DNA of 64,000 nucleotides from Flavobacterium nitratireducens (GTDB taxonomy: Bacteria; Bacteroidota; Bacteroidia; Flavobacteriales; Flavobacteriaceae), in contig NZ_CP121111.1 of the NCBI RefSeq assembly GCF_029625335.1, positions 2,232,001-2,296,000 of the forward strand, in the 5' to 3' direction. This document shows positions 1 to 8,217 of the stretch, piece after piece. The notes under the pieces were generated by a model. It searched no databases. It was given only the letters and a program-made list of their open reading frames with translations, and had not been told where the DNA came from. The first letter of the stretch is position 1, and every line of letters begins with the position of its first letter. The translations under genes were made by a program, and so were the position numbers.

Positions 1-2172
1 GTAGTTTATGAAGTTTTGGTAAGAGATTTTGATGCTAAAAGAAACTATCAAAGTTTAATTGACAAAATTGATTATTTCAAAAACCTGAAAATAAACGCGA
101 TTTATTTAATGCCGGTAATGGAATTTGAAGGCAATGAAAGTTGGGGTTACAACACTTCTTTCCACTTGGCTTTGGACAAATTTTATGGAACATCCGAAAA
201 ATTAAAAGAACTCATTGATAAATGCCATCAAAACGGTATTGCAGTAATTTTGGATGTCGCTTTGAATCATGCTTTTGGTCGAAATCCAATGGTACGCATG
301 TGGATGAATGATGCTGATGGCGATGGTTGGGGAAGTCCTTCAACTGAAAACCCTTATTTTAATACGGTGGCAAAACATTCATACAGTGTTGGCGAAGACT
401 TTAACCATCAACAATCCAGAACCCAATATTATGTTCATCGCGTAATTAAACATTGGATTGAAGAGTATAAAATTGATGGCTTTCGTTGGGATTTAACCAA
501 AGGTTTTACACAGGAATGTACCGCAAATGATGAAGCCTGTACCAATGCGTATAGAGCCGATCGAGTAGCAGTTTTAAAATCCTATGCCGATTATTCCTGG
601 AGTTTAGACCCAACACATTATACTATTTTCGAACATCTTGGAACCGATCAAGAAGAGCAACAATGGGCAAACTACAGAATTGAAGAAACACCAAGCAAAG
701 GAATTATGTTATGGGGGAAAATGACTAATGAGTACAACCAATTGTCAATGGGGTATGCCTCAAATATTGCCCGAATGAACAGCAGTAGCAGAGGTTTTAG
801 TAAAAACCGCTTGATAGGATATGCAGAAAGTCATGACGAAGAACGCCTGATGTATAAAAATCTGCAATTTGGTAATAATACCAATGCTACTCATAATGTC
901 AAAAACTTAAATACAGCTTTATCTAGAATGTCGGCTATTGGAGCAGTTTCTTTATTGGTTCCGGGACCAAAAATGATTTGGCATTTTGGGGAATTAGGTT
1001 CTGAAAATTCCATTTTTACCTGTAATGATGGAACTGTGAATTCAGATTCGGATGTTACTTCTGGCGATTGTAAATTGGCTACCAAGCCTCAACCACAATG
1101 GACAAATAATTGGTTAGCCAATGACAATCGCTCTAAAATTTATTCGGATTGGGCGAAAATGATTAAGCTTAAAACCGAAGAACCGGTTTTTTTAGGTACA
1201 GCAACTATAAGTAATACCAGTTCATTAACTAAGAATATAAAAATTTCCGATGCTGCTTTGCCTGCTAACAGTCTGAAAGATGTGGTAATTTTGAGCAATT
1301 TTGATGTGACTACCCAAAATGTGGCTACCGGATTTCCTTATTCAGGCGAATGGTACAATTTGATGGATAATTCAACATTTAATGTAACCAATGTGAATGC
1401 TACTATTGCTATTCCGGCGGGTCAATTTAGAATTTATGGTAACAAACCCGCATTTGCTGCTACTGTTCCTTTTGTTTTGCCTTCGGATAATTTTACGGTT
1501 GAGGCTAAATCAGAAACTTGTGCCAATAAAAAAAATGGGCAAATTAGTATCACTGCGCTTCAATCTTATAATTATGTTGCCAACATCAATGGAACTAATT
1601 ACAATTTTGTAAATAATAATTTGACGGTTTCTGATTTGGCTCCCGGAACTTACCCAGTTTGTATTAGTATTACAGGAAAAACATTCGAACAATGTTTTAC
1701 AATAACCATTAATGCTGGTGGAACTTTAGTTGGAAAATCGACCCTTTCTTCGAATAAATTGGCAATAGAAATAGCCGAAGGAACAGCGCCTTATCAGGTG
1801 GAGTTGAATGGGGTTACTCAATTTGAAACTAACGAATCTATTTTTTCAGTTGAGGTTCAAAAAGGAGATGTTTTAGTTGTAAAAACAGCAGTTCCATGCG
1901 AGGGAATCTATACACAAAACATTGCAGATAATTTGGGTAATGTGCTAGCTTATCCTAATCCGGTTCAGGAGGTTTTGACCATTGCAGTTCCTACTTCTAA
2001 AAATGAAGTCAACATTGCTTTGTATTCCATTGGTGGACAATTAATTTCTAATAAAAGTTATCCAGTAGTAAATCAAATGGTGCAAATGAATTTAGGGAAA
2101 TTGGCTTCGGCAGTTTATATCGCCAAAGTTGAAGTAGAAAATCCTGTAAGTATAACTATTATAAAAGAATAA
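1..2172 (+). CDS. Secreted alpha-amylase (GH13) with T9SS sorting domain, 5' partial
   Basis: The reading frame is open from base 1, so the true start lies upstream of the window. Counting from the codon at position 16, the GH13 catalytic barrel shows region I DVALNH (residues 80-85), region II GFRWD with the likely nucleophile D159, region III with the likely acid/base E206 in IFEH, and region IV SHD (272-274). A beta-rich stretch follows, then about 75 residues of T9SS type A sorting domain starting near LAYPNPV. This predicts export through the outer membrane by type IX secretion and starch cleavage at the surface or outside the cell. The next gene, a lipoprotein, starts 2 bases after the stop, so they form one operon. 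The lost N-terminus probably carries a signal peptide and perhaps carbohydrate-binding domains. Confidence 0.93.
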   Translation, partial: VVYEVLVRDFDAKRNYQSLIDKIDYFKNLKINAIYLMPVMEFEGNESWGYNTSFHLALDKFYGTSEKLKELIDKCHQNGIAVILDVALNHAFGRNPMVRMWMNDADGDGWGSPSTENPYFNTVAKHSYSVGEDFNHQQSRTQYYVHRVIKHWIEEYKIDGFRWDLTKGFTQECTANDEACTNAYRADRVAVLKSYADYSWSLDPTHYTIFEHLGTDQEEQQWANYRIEETPSKGIMLWGKMTNEYNQLSMGYASNIARMNSSSRGFSKNRLIGYAESHDEERLMYKNLQFGNNTNATHNVKNLNTALSRMSAIGAVSLLVPGPKMIWHFGELGSENSIFTCNDGTVNSDSDVTSGDCKLATKPQPQWTNNWLANDNRSKIYSDWAKMIKLKTEEPVFLGTATISNTSSLTKNIKISDAALPANSLKDVVILSNFDVTTQNVATGFPYSGEWYNLMDNSTFNVTNVNATIAIPAGQFRIYGNKPAFAATVPFVLPSDNFTVEAKSETCANKKNGQISITALQSYNYVANINGTNYNFVNNNLTVSDLAPGTYPVCISITGKTFEQCFTITINAGGTLVGKSTLSSNKLAIEIAEGTAPYQVELNGVTQFETNESIFSVEVQKGDVLVVKTAVPCEGIYTQNIADNLGNVLAYPNPVQEVLTIAVPTSKNEVNIALYSIGGQLISNKSYPVVNQMVQMNLGKLASAVYIAKVEVENPVSITIIKE

Positions 2173-2173
2173 C

Positions 2174-2872
2174 ATGAGAAAGAATATTTATATTATTGTA
2201 ATAGCTTCCTGCTTGTTGATTTCTTGTGGTGGTGGAGATTCATCGCCTAACGAAGAAGCCAAAAACACCGCCCCAACAGTACCTACATTAGTTACGCCAG
2301 CGGATAATCAATTGTGTATTACTAACAATCTTAATTTTGAATGGAATGCTGCAACGGATGCGGAGAAAAATCCAATTACCTATCAAATTCAAATTGCTAC
2401 TGATAATCAGTTCACCCAAATTGTGAAAACTGCCGAAGGAACTTCGAATTTTCAAAGTCTGACTTTGAATAAAGGAACAGCTTATTATTGGAGAGTAAAA
2501 GCAACTGACAGCAAGAATGCTTCAAGTAATTATTCGGCTACCTATAGTTTTTATACCGAGGCAGAAGCCGTGGCTAACCATGCTCCATTTTTACCTCAAA
2601 TGGTGCAGCCTGAACTTAACTCTTTTGTAAACACAACTACTGTAACTCTTAAATGGACTGCGTCCGATGTTGATACTAGTGACGTGCTGGTTTATGATGT
2701 TTATTTTGGAACAACAGCTATACCAACTATAAAGGTGGCAAGTAATAGTACAAGCACTTCTTGGACAAGTTCTACTTTACAAGCAGCTACCAATTATTAC
2801 TGGAAAGTAGTGGTTAAGGATAACAAAGGAGGGGAGACTATAGGTCAGGTTTGGAATTTTAAGACCAATTAA
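2174..2872 (+). CDS. Surface lipoprotein with two fibronectin type III-like domains
   Basis: The 232-residue product has a lipoprotein signal peptide ending LLISC, with the lipidated cysteine at residue 18, followed by a glycine/serine-rich tether. Two beta-sandwich domains of the FN3 type follow (about residues 34-128 and 133-231); each holds a YYW(R/K)V motif and ends in a short F-x-F/T strand. The ATG lies directly after the stop of the amylase gene, and a second GH13 gene follows, so it belongs to the starch locus. Its position suggests a surface glycan-binding or scaffolding role like SusE/SusF, but it lacks a recognisable SusE/F signature. Function is inferred from context only. Confidence 0.8.
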   Translation: MRKNIYIIVIASCLLISCGGGDSSPNEEAKNTAPTVPTLVTPADNQLCITNNLNFEWNAATDAEKNPITYQIQIATDNQFTQIVKTAEGTSNFQSLTLNKGTAYYWRVKATDSKNASSNYSATYSFYTEAEAVANHAPFLPQMVQPELNSFVNTTTVTLKWTASDVDTSDVLVYDVYFGTTAIPTIKVASNSTSTSWTSSTLQAATNYYWKVVVKDNKGGETIGQVWNFKTN

Positions 2873-2897
2873 ATTTTTCAGTTTTTGAATAAGTGAT

Positions 2898-4763
2898 ATG
2901 AATCCAATAAGAAAAATAAAGGCATTTTTTAAATGGAGCTTCCTGTTTTGTTGTTTTATTTCTTTAAAAAGTATAGGGCAAATTCAACGAGTAGAGCCTC
3001 CATTTTGGTACGCCGGCATGAAAAATCCCGAACTTCAAATTGTATTTTATGGCAAAAATATAGCTGAAAATGAAGTTTCGGTTTCTGATGCGGTAAGTAT
3101 TAAATCAGTTGAAAAAACAGAGAATCCCAATTATCTTTTTGTAACAATCGACACCAAAGATCTTGCTGCACAAGAATTATTATTTTCTTTTTCGAAAAAT
3201 AAAAAAGTAGTTTTCACTAAAAAGTATGCTTTAAAGCAGCGAAGAGAAAATTCCGCTTCACGCAAAAGTTACGATGCTTCGGATATGATTTATTTGCTAA
3301 TGCCTGATCGTTTTGCCAATGGAAATCCAAAAAACGACAGTCAAAAAGCACTGGCTGAAAAAGCGGACAGAAACAATCCGTCCGGAAGGCATGGAGGCGA
3401 TATCGAAGGGATTATTCAAAATTTGGATTACATACAGGAATTAGGAGCTACTACACTCTGGTCAACACCGCTTTGCGAAGATAATGATGCTCAGGGTTCT
3501 TATCATGGATACGGACAATCCGATGTGTATCGAATTGATCCACGCTATGGAACAAACGAAGATTATCTGAAATTGGCTGCCGAATTGCATAAAAGGAACA
3601 TGAAACTCATTATGGATTATGTGACCAATCATTGGGGAGCGGCACACTGGATGATGAAGGATTTACCAACCTATGATTGGATTCATCAGTTCCCTGGATA
3701 TGCGCAAACCAATTATCGAATGACAACCCAATTTGATCCGAATGCTTCTAAAATTGATGCAAAAATGTGTATGGACGGCTGGTTTGTACAATCCATGCCC
3801 GACCTGAACCAGTCGAATTCATTGGTACTAAATTATTTGATTCAAAATGCCATTTGGTGGATTGAATATACCGATTTAGATGGATTTCGTGTAGATACAT
3901 ATTCCTATAATGATAAAGAAGGAATTTCTAAATGGACAAAAGCCATTACCGATGAATATCCTAATTTTAATATCGTAGGCGAAGTATGGATGCAAGATCA
4001 GGCACAAATGGCCTATTGGCAAAAGGACAGTAAAGTGGCTGCTATTCAAAATTATAATTCCCATTTACCAAGTGTCATGGATTTTACACTGATGAATGCT
4101 TTAGCAACTGCATTTGATGAAAATCAAACAAGTTGGGATAAAGGACTTATTAAAGTTTACGATAATTTCACCAATGATTTTTTGTATCCTAATACGAATA
4201 ACATTATGACTTTTATTGAAAATCATGATACGCAACGATTTAACGAACTTTACAAAAATGATTTCAAGAAATACCAAATGGCTATGAGTATTCTGGCTAC
4301 TGTTAGAGGGATTCCGCAGTTGTATTATGGTTCTGAAATTGGAATGGCAGGTAATAAAAATGAAGGTGATGGAGCTATTCGTTTGGATTTTCCGGGAGGC
4401 TGGCAAGGCGACAGCAATAATGCTTTTACAAAAAATGGTAGAACTGTTGAACAACAACAATTTTTTGATTTTACATCCAAATTATTCCAATGGCGAAAAA
4501 CCAATGAAGCGGTACATTTTGGAAAAATGACTCATTATTTACCGGAAAATAATGTCTATGTTTATTTCAGATCTACCGATAAAAAAACCGTTATGGTGAT
4601 TGTAAATAATGGATTGAATTCAGCTGTTATTGAACCAAAACGGTTTCAGGAAAATATAAAAGATTTCAAATTGGGTAAAGATGTTTTGTCCGGAAAAACG
4701 GTAGATTTAAAAAGTGAATTTAACATTGAGGCACAATCGGTTTTGTTGTTAGAATTGGAATGA
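2898..4763 (+). CDS. Periplasmic GH13 cyclomaltodextrinase/neopullulanase (SusA-like)
   Basis: The protein has 621 residues with an N-terminal signal peptide (about residues 1-28). Residues about 30-115 form the beta domain typical of Bacteroidota cyclomaltodextrinases (cyclomaltodextrinase N-terminal family). The GH13 barrel follows: DYVTNH (240-245), GFRVD with the probable nucleophile D333, GEVW with acid/base E362, and ENHD with transition-state stabiliser D444. It has no T9SS tail, unlike the upstream amylase, which fits a periplasmic enzyme that degrades imported maltodextrins. It lies 25 bases behind the FN3 lipoprotein gene, in the same direction, so co-transcription is likely. Exact specificity (neopullulanase, cyclomaltodextrinase or alpha-amylase) cannot be read from sequence alone. 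Confidence 0.93.
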   Translation: MNPIRKIKAFFKWSFLFCCFISLKSIGQIQRVEPPFWYAGMKNPELQIVFYGKNIAENEVSVSDAVSIKSVEKTENPNYLFVTIDTKDLAAQELLFSFSKNKKVVFTKKYALKQRRENSASRKSYDASDMIYLLMPDRFANGNPKNDSQKALAEKADRNNPSGRHGGDIEGIIQNLDYIQELGATTLWSTPLCEDNDAQGSYHGYGQSDVYRIDPRYGTNEDYLKLAAELHKRNMKLIMDYVTNHWGAAHWMMKDLPTYDWIHQFPGYAQTNYRMTTQFDPNASKIDAKMCMDGWFVQSMPDLNQSNSLVLNYLIQNAIWWIEYTDLDGFRVDTYSYNDKEGISKWTKAITDEYPNFNIVGEVWMQDQAQMAYWQKDSKVAAIQNYNSHLPSVMDFTLMNALATAFDENQTSWDKGLIKVYDNFTNDFLYPNTNNIMTFIENHDTQRFNELYKNDFKKYQMAMSILATVRGIPQLYYGSEIGMAGNKNEGDGAIRLDFPGGWQGDSNNAFTKNGRTVEQQQFFDFTSKLFQWRKTNEAVHFGKMTHYLPENNVYVYFRSTDKKTVMVIVNNGLNSAVIEPKRFQENIKDFKLGKDVLSGKTVDLKSEFNIEAQSVLLLELE

Positions 4764-4871
4764 AAAGGAAGTAATGATTAATTTTTAAAAAATATAGCTT
4801 GGAAAATAGGATAATAAACCGGGTTTGTTTGTAAATTAGCTATTACAAATTATTAATCAAAAAATACTGAT

Positions 4872-5354
4872 ATGAGAATTCCTGCCTTGTTTTGTTTGTT
4901 ATTTGCCTGCATAAGTTTTGAAAGTTGTAAAAATAATCAAAGTGAAAAAGATGCTAATGCTGCTAAAGAAAAAGCAGAAGAAATCGTAAGTAGTACGTGC
5001 TATAAGGCAATGTATGAAAATGACACTGTTGATTTGAAAGTGAATACTTTAAAAAGTGGAAAAATATCCGGGGATTTAGTGATGAAAATTTATGCCAATC
5101 CTAAAAAAATAGGGGAAATTTATGGTGAATATCATGGTGATACCTTATTAGTTAGCTATACCTATATTGATGAAGGAAATGAAAAAGTGACCTATAAAAA
5201 TCCAATGGCTTTCTTGAAAAAAGATAGTTTGTTAGTTTTAGGAAACGGGAAATTGGAAACTTCAATGGGAGCTACCTATTTTGTAAAAGGAGAACCTATT
5301 GATTATGAAAATGTAAAATATAAATTTTCAACTGTGGATTGTGTTGGAAAGTAA
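4872..5354 (+). CDS. Hypothetical lipoprotein
   Basis: This is a 160-residue protein with a lipoprotein signal peptide (lipobox FESC, cysteine 19) and a lysine/glutamate-rich linker. The remainder is predicted to be beta-rich, with repeated hydrophobic/polar strands and two further cysteines (in STCYK and VDCVGK) that might pair. I do not recognise a family. It sits about 110 bases after the starch operon with its own AT-rich upstream region and is followed by a strong terminator at 5376-5411, so it is probably a single-gene unit. A role in the starch locus is not supported. Confidence 0.7.
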   Translation: MRIPALFCLLFACISFESCKNNQSEKDANAAKEKAEEIVSSTCYKAMYENDTVDLKVNTLKSGKISGDLVMKIYANPKKIGEIYGEYHGDTLLVSYTYIDEGNEKVTYKNPMAFLKKDSLLVLGNGKLETSMGATYFVKGEPIDYENVKYKFSTVDCVGK

Positions 5355-5375
5355 TTTCAAAAAAATATAAAAGTA

Positions 5376-5411
5376 AAAGCCTGTAAATTTAATGTTTACA
5401 GGCTTTTTTTT
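5376..5411. terminator. Rho-independent terminator, likely bidirectional
   Basis: The stem AAAGCCTGTAAA pairs with TTTACAGGCTTT across a short loop and is followed by a run of T. It ends the lipoprotein gene on the plus strand. The A-tract on its left side would give U-run termination for the minus-strand tRNA-Ala gene as well. Confidence 0.85.
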
Positions 5412-5412
5412 G

Positions 5413-5486
5413 TGGAGAATACCGGATTCGAACCGGTCGCCTCTACGCTGCCAGCGTAGCGCTCTAGCCAAATGAGCTAATCCCCC
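5413..5486 (-). tRNA. tRNA-Ala (anticodon GGC)
   Basis: Read on the minus strand, the 74 bases fold as a full cloverleaf. The acceptor stem GGGGGAT pairs with ATTCTCC using two G-U wobbles, followed by discriminator A. The D-stem is GCTC/GAGC. The anticodon stem CTACG/CGTAG encloses the loop CTGGCAG with anticodon GGC, which reads Ala codon GCC. The T-arm is ACCGG-TTCGAAT-CCGGT. CCA is not encoded. Two degenerate copies of its 5' half lie immediately upstream in transcription direction (5487-5617). Confidence 0.95.
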
Positions 5487-5617
5487 AATTGTTTTGTATG
5501 GTCGTCTTCCCGATTACTATCGGGACGCTCTAGCCAAATTAGCTAAACCCCCAATTGTTTTGTATGGTCGTCTTCCCGATTACTATCGGGACGCCTAGCC
5601 AAATAAGCTAATCCCCC
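5487..5617 (-). repeat. Two tandem truncated copies of the tRNA-Ala 5' half with inserted hairpin
   Basis: Two nearly identical units, 5487-5552 (66 bp) and 5553-5617 (65 bp, one base deleted), lie just 5' of the tRNA gene on the minus strand. Each begins with the acceptor 5' strand and D-arm of the tRNA (GGGGG, then TTAGCT and TTTGGCTAG with a few changes). The anticodon, variable and T arms are replaced by the palindrome CCCGATAGTAATCGGG and a spacer AAGACGACCATACAAAACAA. The copies cannot fold as tRNAs. The same spacer precedes the intact gene, so the unit of duplication was the tRNA 5' end together with its upstream DNA. Confidence 0.85.
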
Positions 5618-5723
5618 AAAGCATCGCAAATATAGTATTTTCTATGAATCAAAAAACAACTTTTGAAAAAACTATGCTTTCCGTTGAATATTTTTAACTT
5701 TACCTAAACTATTCATAATTCTT

Positions 5724-6491
5724 ATGCAAGATACAAAAGGCTCATTAACTACAGTAATAGAAAATAAAATTGCTACAGTCGAATTTGGACATCCGGCAAG
5801 TAATTCTTTTCCACGTTCCTTGTTGGATAAACTGACAGCTGAAATTACTGCTTTAAGTTCCAATGATGAGGTAGTTGTAATTGTTATAAAGAGTTCAGGG
5901 ACTGGCGCTTTTTGTGCCGGCGCTTCTTTTGATGAATTGTTAGCGGTTTCAAATGCTGAGGAAGGATTGAATTTTTTCTCAGGTTTTTCACATTTAATTA
6001 ATGCCATGCGTACTTGTTCGAAGTTAATTATCGGGCGTATTCATGGGAAAGCCGTTGGCGGAGGAGTAGGAATTGCATCGGCTTGTGATTATGTTTTTGC
6101 AACTGAAAATGCAGCTATTAAATTATCGGAACTGGCAATCGGGATTGGTCCTTTTGTGATTGAACCTGCTGTCTCCAGAAAAATAGGTACAACAGCTATG
6201 ACCGAAATGACCTTAAATCCCCTGAAATGGAAATCGGCAACTTGGGCACAACAAAAAGGATTGTATGCCGAAGTTTTTGAAACAATTGAACTTTTAGATC
6301 ATTCGGTTGTTCAATTCAGTACCAAATTAGCTTCCTACAATCCTCAGGCTTTACAGGAAATGAAAAAAGTGATTTGGGAAGGAACAGAAGATTGGGAAAC
6401 GCTTTTATTGGAAAGAGCTGCTATTTCAGGTCAATTGGTCTTGTCTGATTTTACTAAAAGTGCTTTGGAGCAGTTTAAAAAAGCGAAATAG
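5724..6491 (+). CDS. Enoyl-CoA hydratase/isomerase family protein
   Basis: The 255-residue protein has the crotonase fold length and motifs. The oxyanion-hole strand GAFCAGASFDEL lies near residues 60-71, and the second, glycine-rich CoA-binding segment HGKAVGGGVGIA near 108-119 is followed by the typical ACDYVFAT strand. Family members hydrate or isomerise enoyl-CoA thioesters in fatty-acid or amino-acid breakdown. The substrate cannot be fixed from sequence, and one of the usual catalytic glutamate positions is hard to assign (the ELAIGIGP segment carries a candidate). It stands alone between the tRNA repeats and queD; queD has its own promoter downstream. Confidence 0.88.
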   Translation: MQDTKGSLTTVIENKIATVEFGHPASNSFPRSLLDKLTAEITALSSNDEVVVIVIKSSGTGAFCAGASFDELLAVSNAEEGLNFFSGFSHLINAMRTCSKLIIGRIHGKAVGGGVGIASACDYVFATENAAIKLSELAIGIGPFVIEPAVSRKIGTTAMTEMTLNPLKWKSATWAQQKGLYAEVFETIELLDHSVVQFSTKLASYNPQALQEMKKVIWEGTEDWETLLLERAAISGQLVLSDFTKSALEQFKKAK

Positions 6492-6512
6492 CTATTTCTC
6501 GTAGCAATTCCT

Positions 6513-6520
6513 TAAATTTG
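6513..6520 (+). promoter_or_regulatory. Bacteroidota -7 promoter box for queD
   Basis: TAAATTTG matches the Bacteroidota sigma-ABfr -7 consensus TAnnTTTG and lies 19 bases before the queD start codon, giving a short leader. Confidence 0.6.
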
Positions 6521-6539
6521 CAGTCAAAATTTATCCACG

Positions 6540-6992
6540 ATGAGTAATATCAGAATCACAAAACAATTTAGTTTCGAAACCGGTCACGCCTTATATGGCT
6601 ATGATGGAAAATGTAAAAATGTGCATGGTCATAGTTATAAATTGTCGGTAACGGTTATCGGGAAACCAATTACCAATCGCAATGATGTGAAATATGGGAT
6701 GGTTATTGATTTTGGTGATTTAAAGAAAATCGTGAAAGAAGAAGTAGTAGATCAGTTTGATCATGCTACTGTTTTTAACGAAACTACTCCACATATTGAA
6801 TTGGCTGCAGAATTAAAAAATCGTGGACATCATGTTATTTTAGTGGATTATCAACCTACTTCTGAAAATATGGTTATTGATTTTGCTCAAAGAATTATCA
6901 GTAGATTGCCTGATGGAATTGAATTATTTTCTTTAAAACTGCAAGAGACTGATACTTCATTTGCAGAATGGTTTGCAAGTGATAATCAATAA
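6540..6992 (+). CDS. queD: 6-carboxytetrahydropterin synthase / 6-pyruvoyl-tetrahydropterin synthase family
   Basis: The 150-residue protein carries the family's zinc site: H16 (FETGHALYG) and the H29-G-H31 pair in KNVHGHSYKL, with C25 in the catalytic position just before it. A C-terminal ETDTSFAEW segment fits the end of the fold. Bacterial members usually convert 7,8-dihydroneopterin triphosphate to 6-carboxytetrahydropterin, the second step towards queuosine; PTPS-type activity is the alternative. No queC, queE or queF gene is seen nearby. A TAnnTTTG promoter box lies 20 bases upstream and lpxH follows 24 bases downstream with its own promoter-like box. Confidence 0.9.
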   Translation: MSNIRITKQFSFETGHALYGYDGKCKNVHGHSYKLSVTVIGKPITNRNDVKYGMVIDFGDLKKIVKEEVVDQFDHATVFNETTPHIELAAELKNRGHHVILVDYQPTSENMVIDFAQRIISRLPDGIELFSLKLQETDTSFAEWFASDNQ

Positions 6993-7004
6993 TTTTCCAA
7001 AACC

Positions 7005-7012
7005 TACTTTTG
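7005..7012 (+). promoter_or_regulatory. -7 promoter box abutting the lpxH start codon
   Basis: TACTTTTG fits TAnnTTTG exactly and ends 4 bases before the lpxH ATG at 7017. If used, transcription would begin at or next to the start codon, giving a leaderless or nearly leaderless mRNA. Confidence 0.45.
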
Positions 7013-7016
7013 ATAC

Positions 7017-7775
7017 ATGCAGTTAGCTTCTAATAAAAAAATATATTTTGCTTCCGACCAACATTTTGGTGCTCCTACTGCCGAATTGAGTTTTCCTAGA
7101 GAACAAAAATTCGTGGCTTGGCTGGATGAGGTAAAAAAAGATGCAGAAGCTATCTTTCTTTTAGGAGATTTATTCGATTTTTGGTTCGAATATAAAACCG
7201 TTGTTCCTAAAGGTTTTGTTCGAATTCTAGGCAAATTAGCTGAAATTCGCGACAGCGGAATTCTAATATATTTCTTCGTTGGTAACCACGATTTGTGGAT
7301 GGAAGACTATTTTGAAAAAGAATTGAACATTCCTGTTTATCATGATAATCGCGAATTTACTTTTAATGGAAAAACTTTTTTAATAGGTCATGGCGACGGA
7401 AAAGGACCCGGAGATAAAGGCTATAAACGCATGAAAAAAGTGTTTACTAATCCTTTTTCTAAATGGCTTTTCAGATGGTTACATCCTGATTTAGGAGTGC
7501 GATTAGCTCAATATTTATCAGTTAAAAACAAATTGATTTCTGGAGAATCAGATGTGAAATTTTTAGGAGAAGATAAGGAATGGTTGATTTTGTATTCCAA
7601 AAGAAAATTAGAAAGCAAACATTATGATTATTTGGTTTTTGGCCACCGCCATTTACCAATGATTCATCCCGTAGGGCAAAATGCTAATTATGTTAATCTG
7701 GGCGATTGGATTTCTTATTTTACCTATGGTGTTTTTGATGGTGAAACTTTCAAATTAAAAACATTTGGAAACTAA
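7017..7775 (+). CDS. lpxH: UDP-2,3-diacylglucosamine diphosphatase
   Basis: This 252-residue calcineurin-like phosphoesterase shows all metal-binding motifs in order: D14-x-H16, GD51LFDFW, GN90HD92LW, GH125GDG and a late GHRHLP. The DFW and HGD context is typical of LpxH, which releases UMP from UDP-2,3-diacylglucosamine to give lipid X in lipid A synthesis at the inner membrane face. It follows queD by 24 bases. Its stop overlaps the end of the convergent small gene at 7772 by 4 bases. The ATG at 7017 is chosen because it opens directly into the first beta strand (KKIYFASDQHFG). Confidence 0.92.
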   Translation: MQLASNKKIYFASDQHFGAPTAELSFPREQKFVAWLDEVKKDAEAIFLLGDLFDFWFEYKTVVPKGFVRILGKLAEIRDSGILIYFFVGNHDLWMEDYFEKELNIPVYHDNREFTFNGKTFLIGHGDGKGPGDKGYKRMKKVFTNPFSKWLFRWLHPDLGVRLAQYLSVKNKLISGESDVKFLGEDKEWLILYSKRKLESKHYDYLVFGHRHLPMIHPVGQNANYVNLGDWISYFTYGVFDGETFKLKTFGN

Positions 7776-8128
7776 TTTCGTCCTTCGCCGTAAAGGTATA
7801 TTTCCATTTCTACTTTAAAAAGGGTTCCATTTACTAAATCTTTTATTTCTTTTAATTCATTCATGGAAACACTGAGATCTAAAGGATAAAGAGGTGTTTT
7901 TAGTAAAAATTTGCAATTAGCATTTTTAAGCGCACAGTCTTCACAATAACTGTTTTTAGCGATACTTTCGTCAATCAAATAGTTGAAATCTTTAAGTTCA
8001 CTCAGGTTCAAAAATAAACCTATTTCTTTTAAGATAATCTGTATTCTACATGGTATACTTCCTTCTTCTTTTTCCCAATAGAAAGCAATTCCAATGTTGT
8101 TTAGATAAATTTGATGTATTTGTTCCAT
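7772..8128 (-). CDS. Hypothetical protein with clustered cysteines
   Basis: I take the ATG at 8128 (MEQIHQ, 118 residues) as the start; an ATG seven codons upstream (8149) is also in frame. The notable part is a central C-x2-C-x5-C motif (YCEDCALKNANC), which could bind a metal. The rest is alpha/beta with no membrane segment or signal peptide. I do not recognise a family. It converges on lpxH with a 4-base overlap of the two 3' ends. It is a plausible small soluble protein of flavobacteria with unknown function. Confidence 0.65.
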   Translation of the reverse strand: MEQIHQIYLNNIGIAFYWEKEEGSIPCRIQIILKEIGLFLNLSELKDFNYLIDESIAKNSYCEDCALKNANCKFLLKTPLYPLDLSVSMNELKEIKDLVNGTLFKVEMEIYLYGEGRN

Positions 8129-8217
8129 AGTTTCAAGAATAGGTAACAAATATAATTATTATTTTTAATTGTTCTAAATAAAAATAATATAAAATTGTTT
8201 AAAAAAAACAGCTTCTG

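Noticed and set aside
5487..5617. Two further tRNA genes next to tRNA-Ala
   Set aside because: Only the acceptor 5' strand and D-arm are kept; there is no anticodon arm, T-arm or 3' acceptor strand.
5487..5617. CRISPR-like direct repeats
   Set aside because: There are only two units, adjacent to each other with no unique spacers, and they derive from the tRNA gene.
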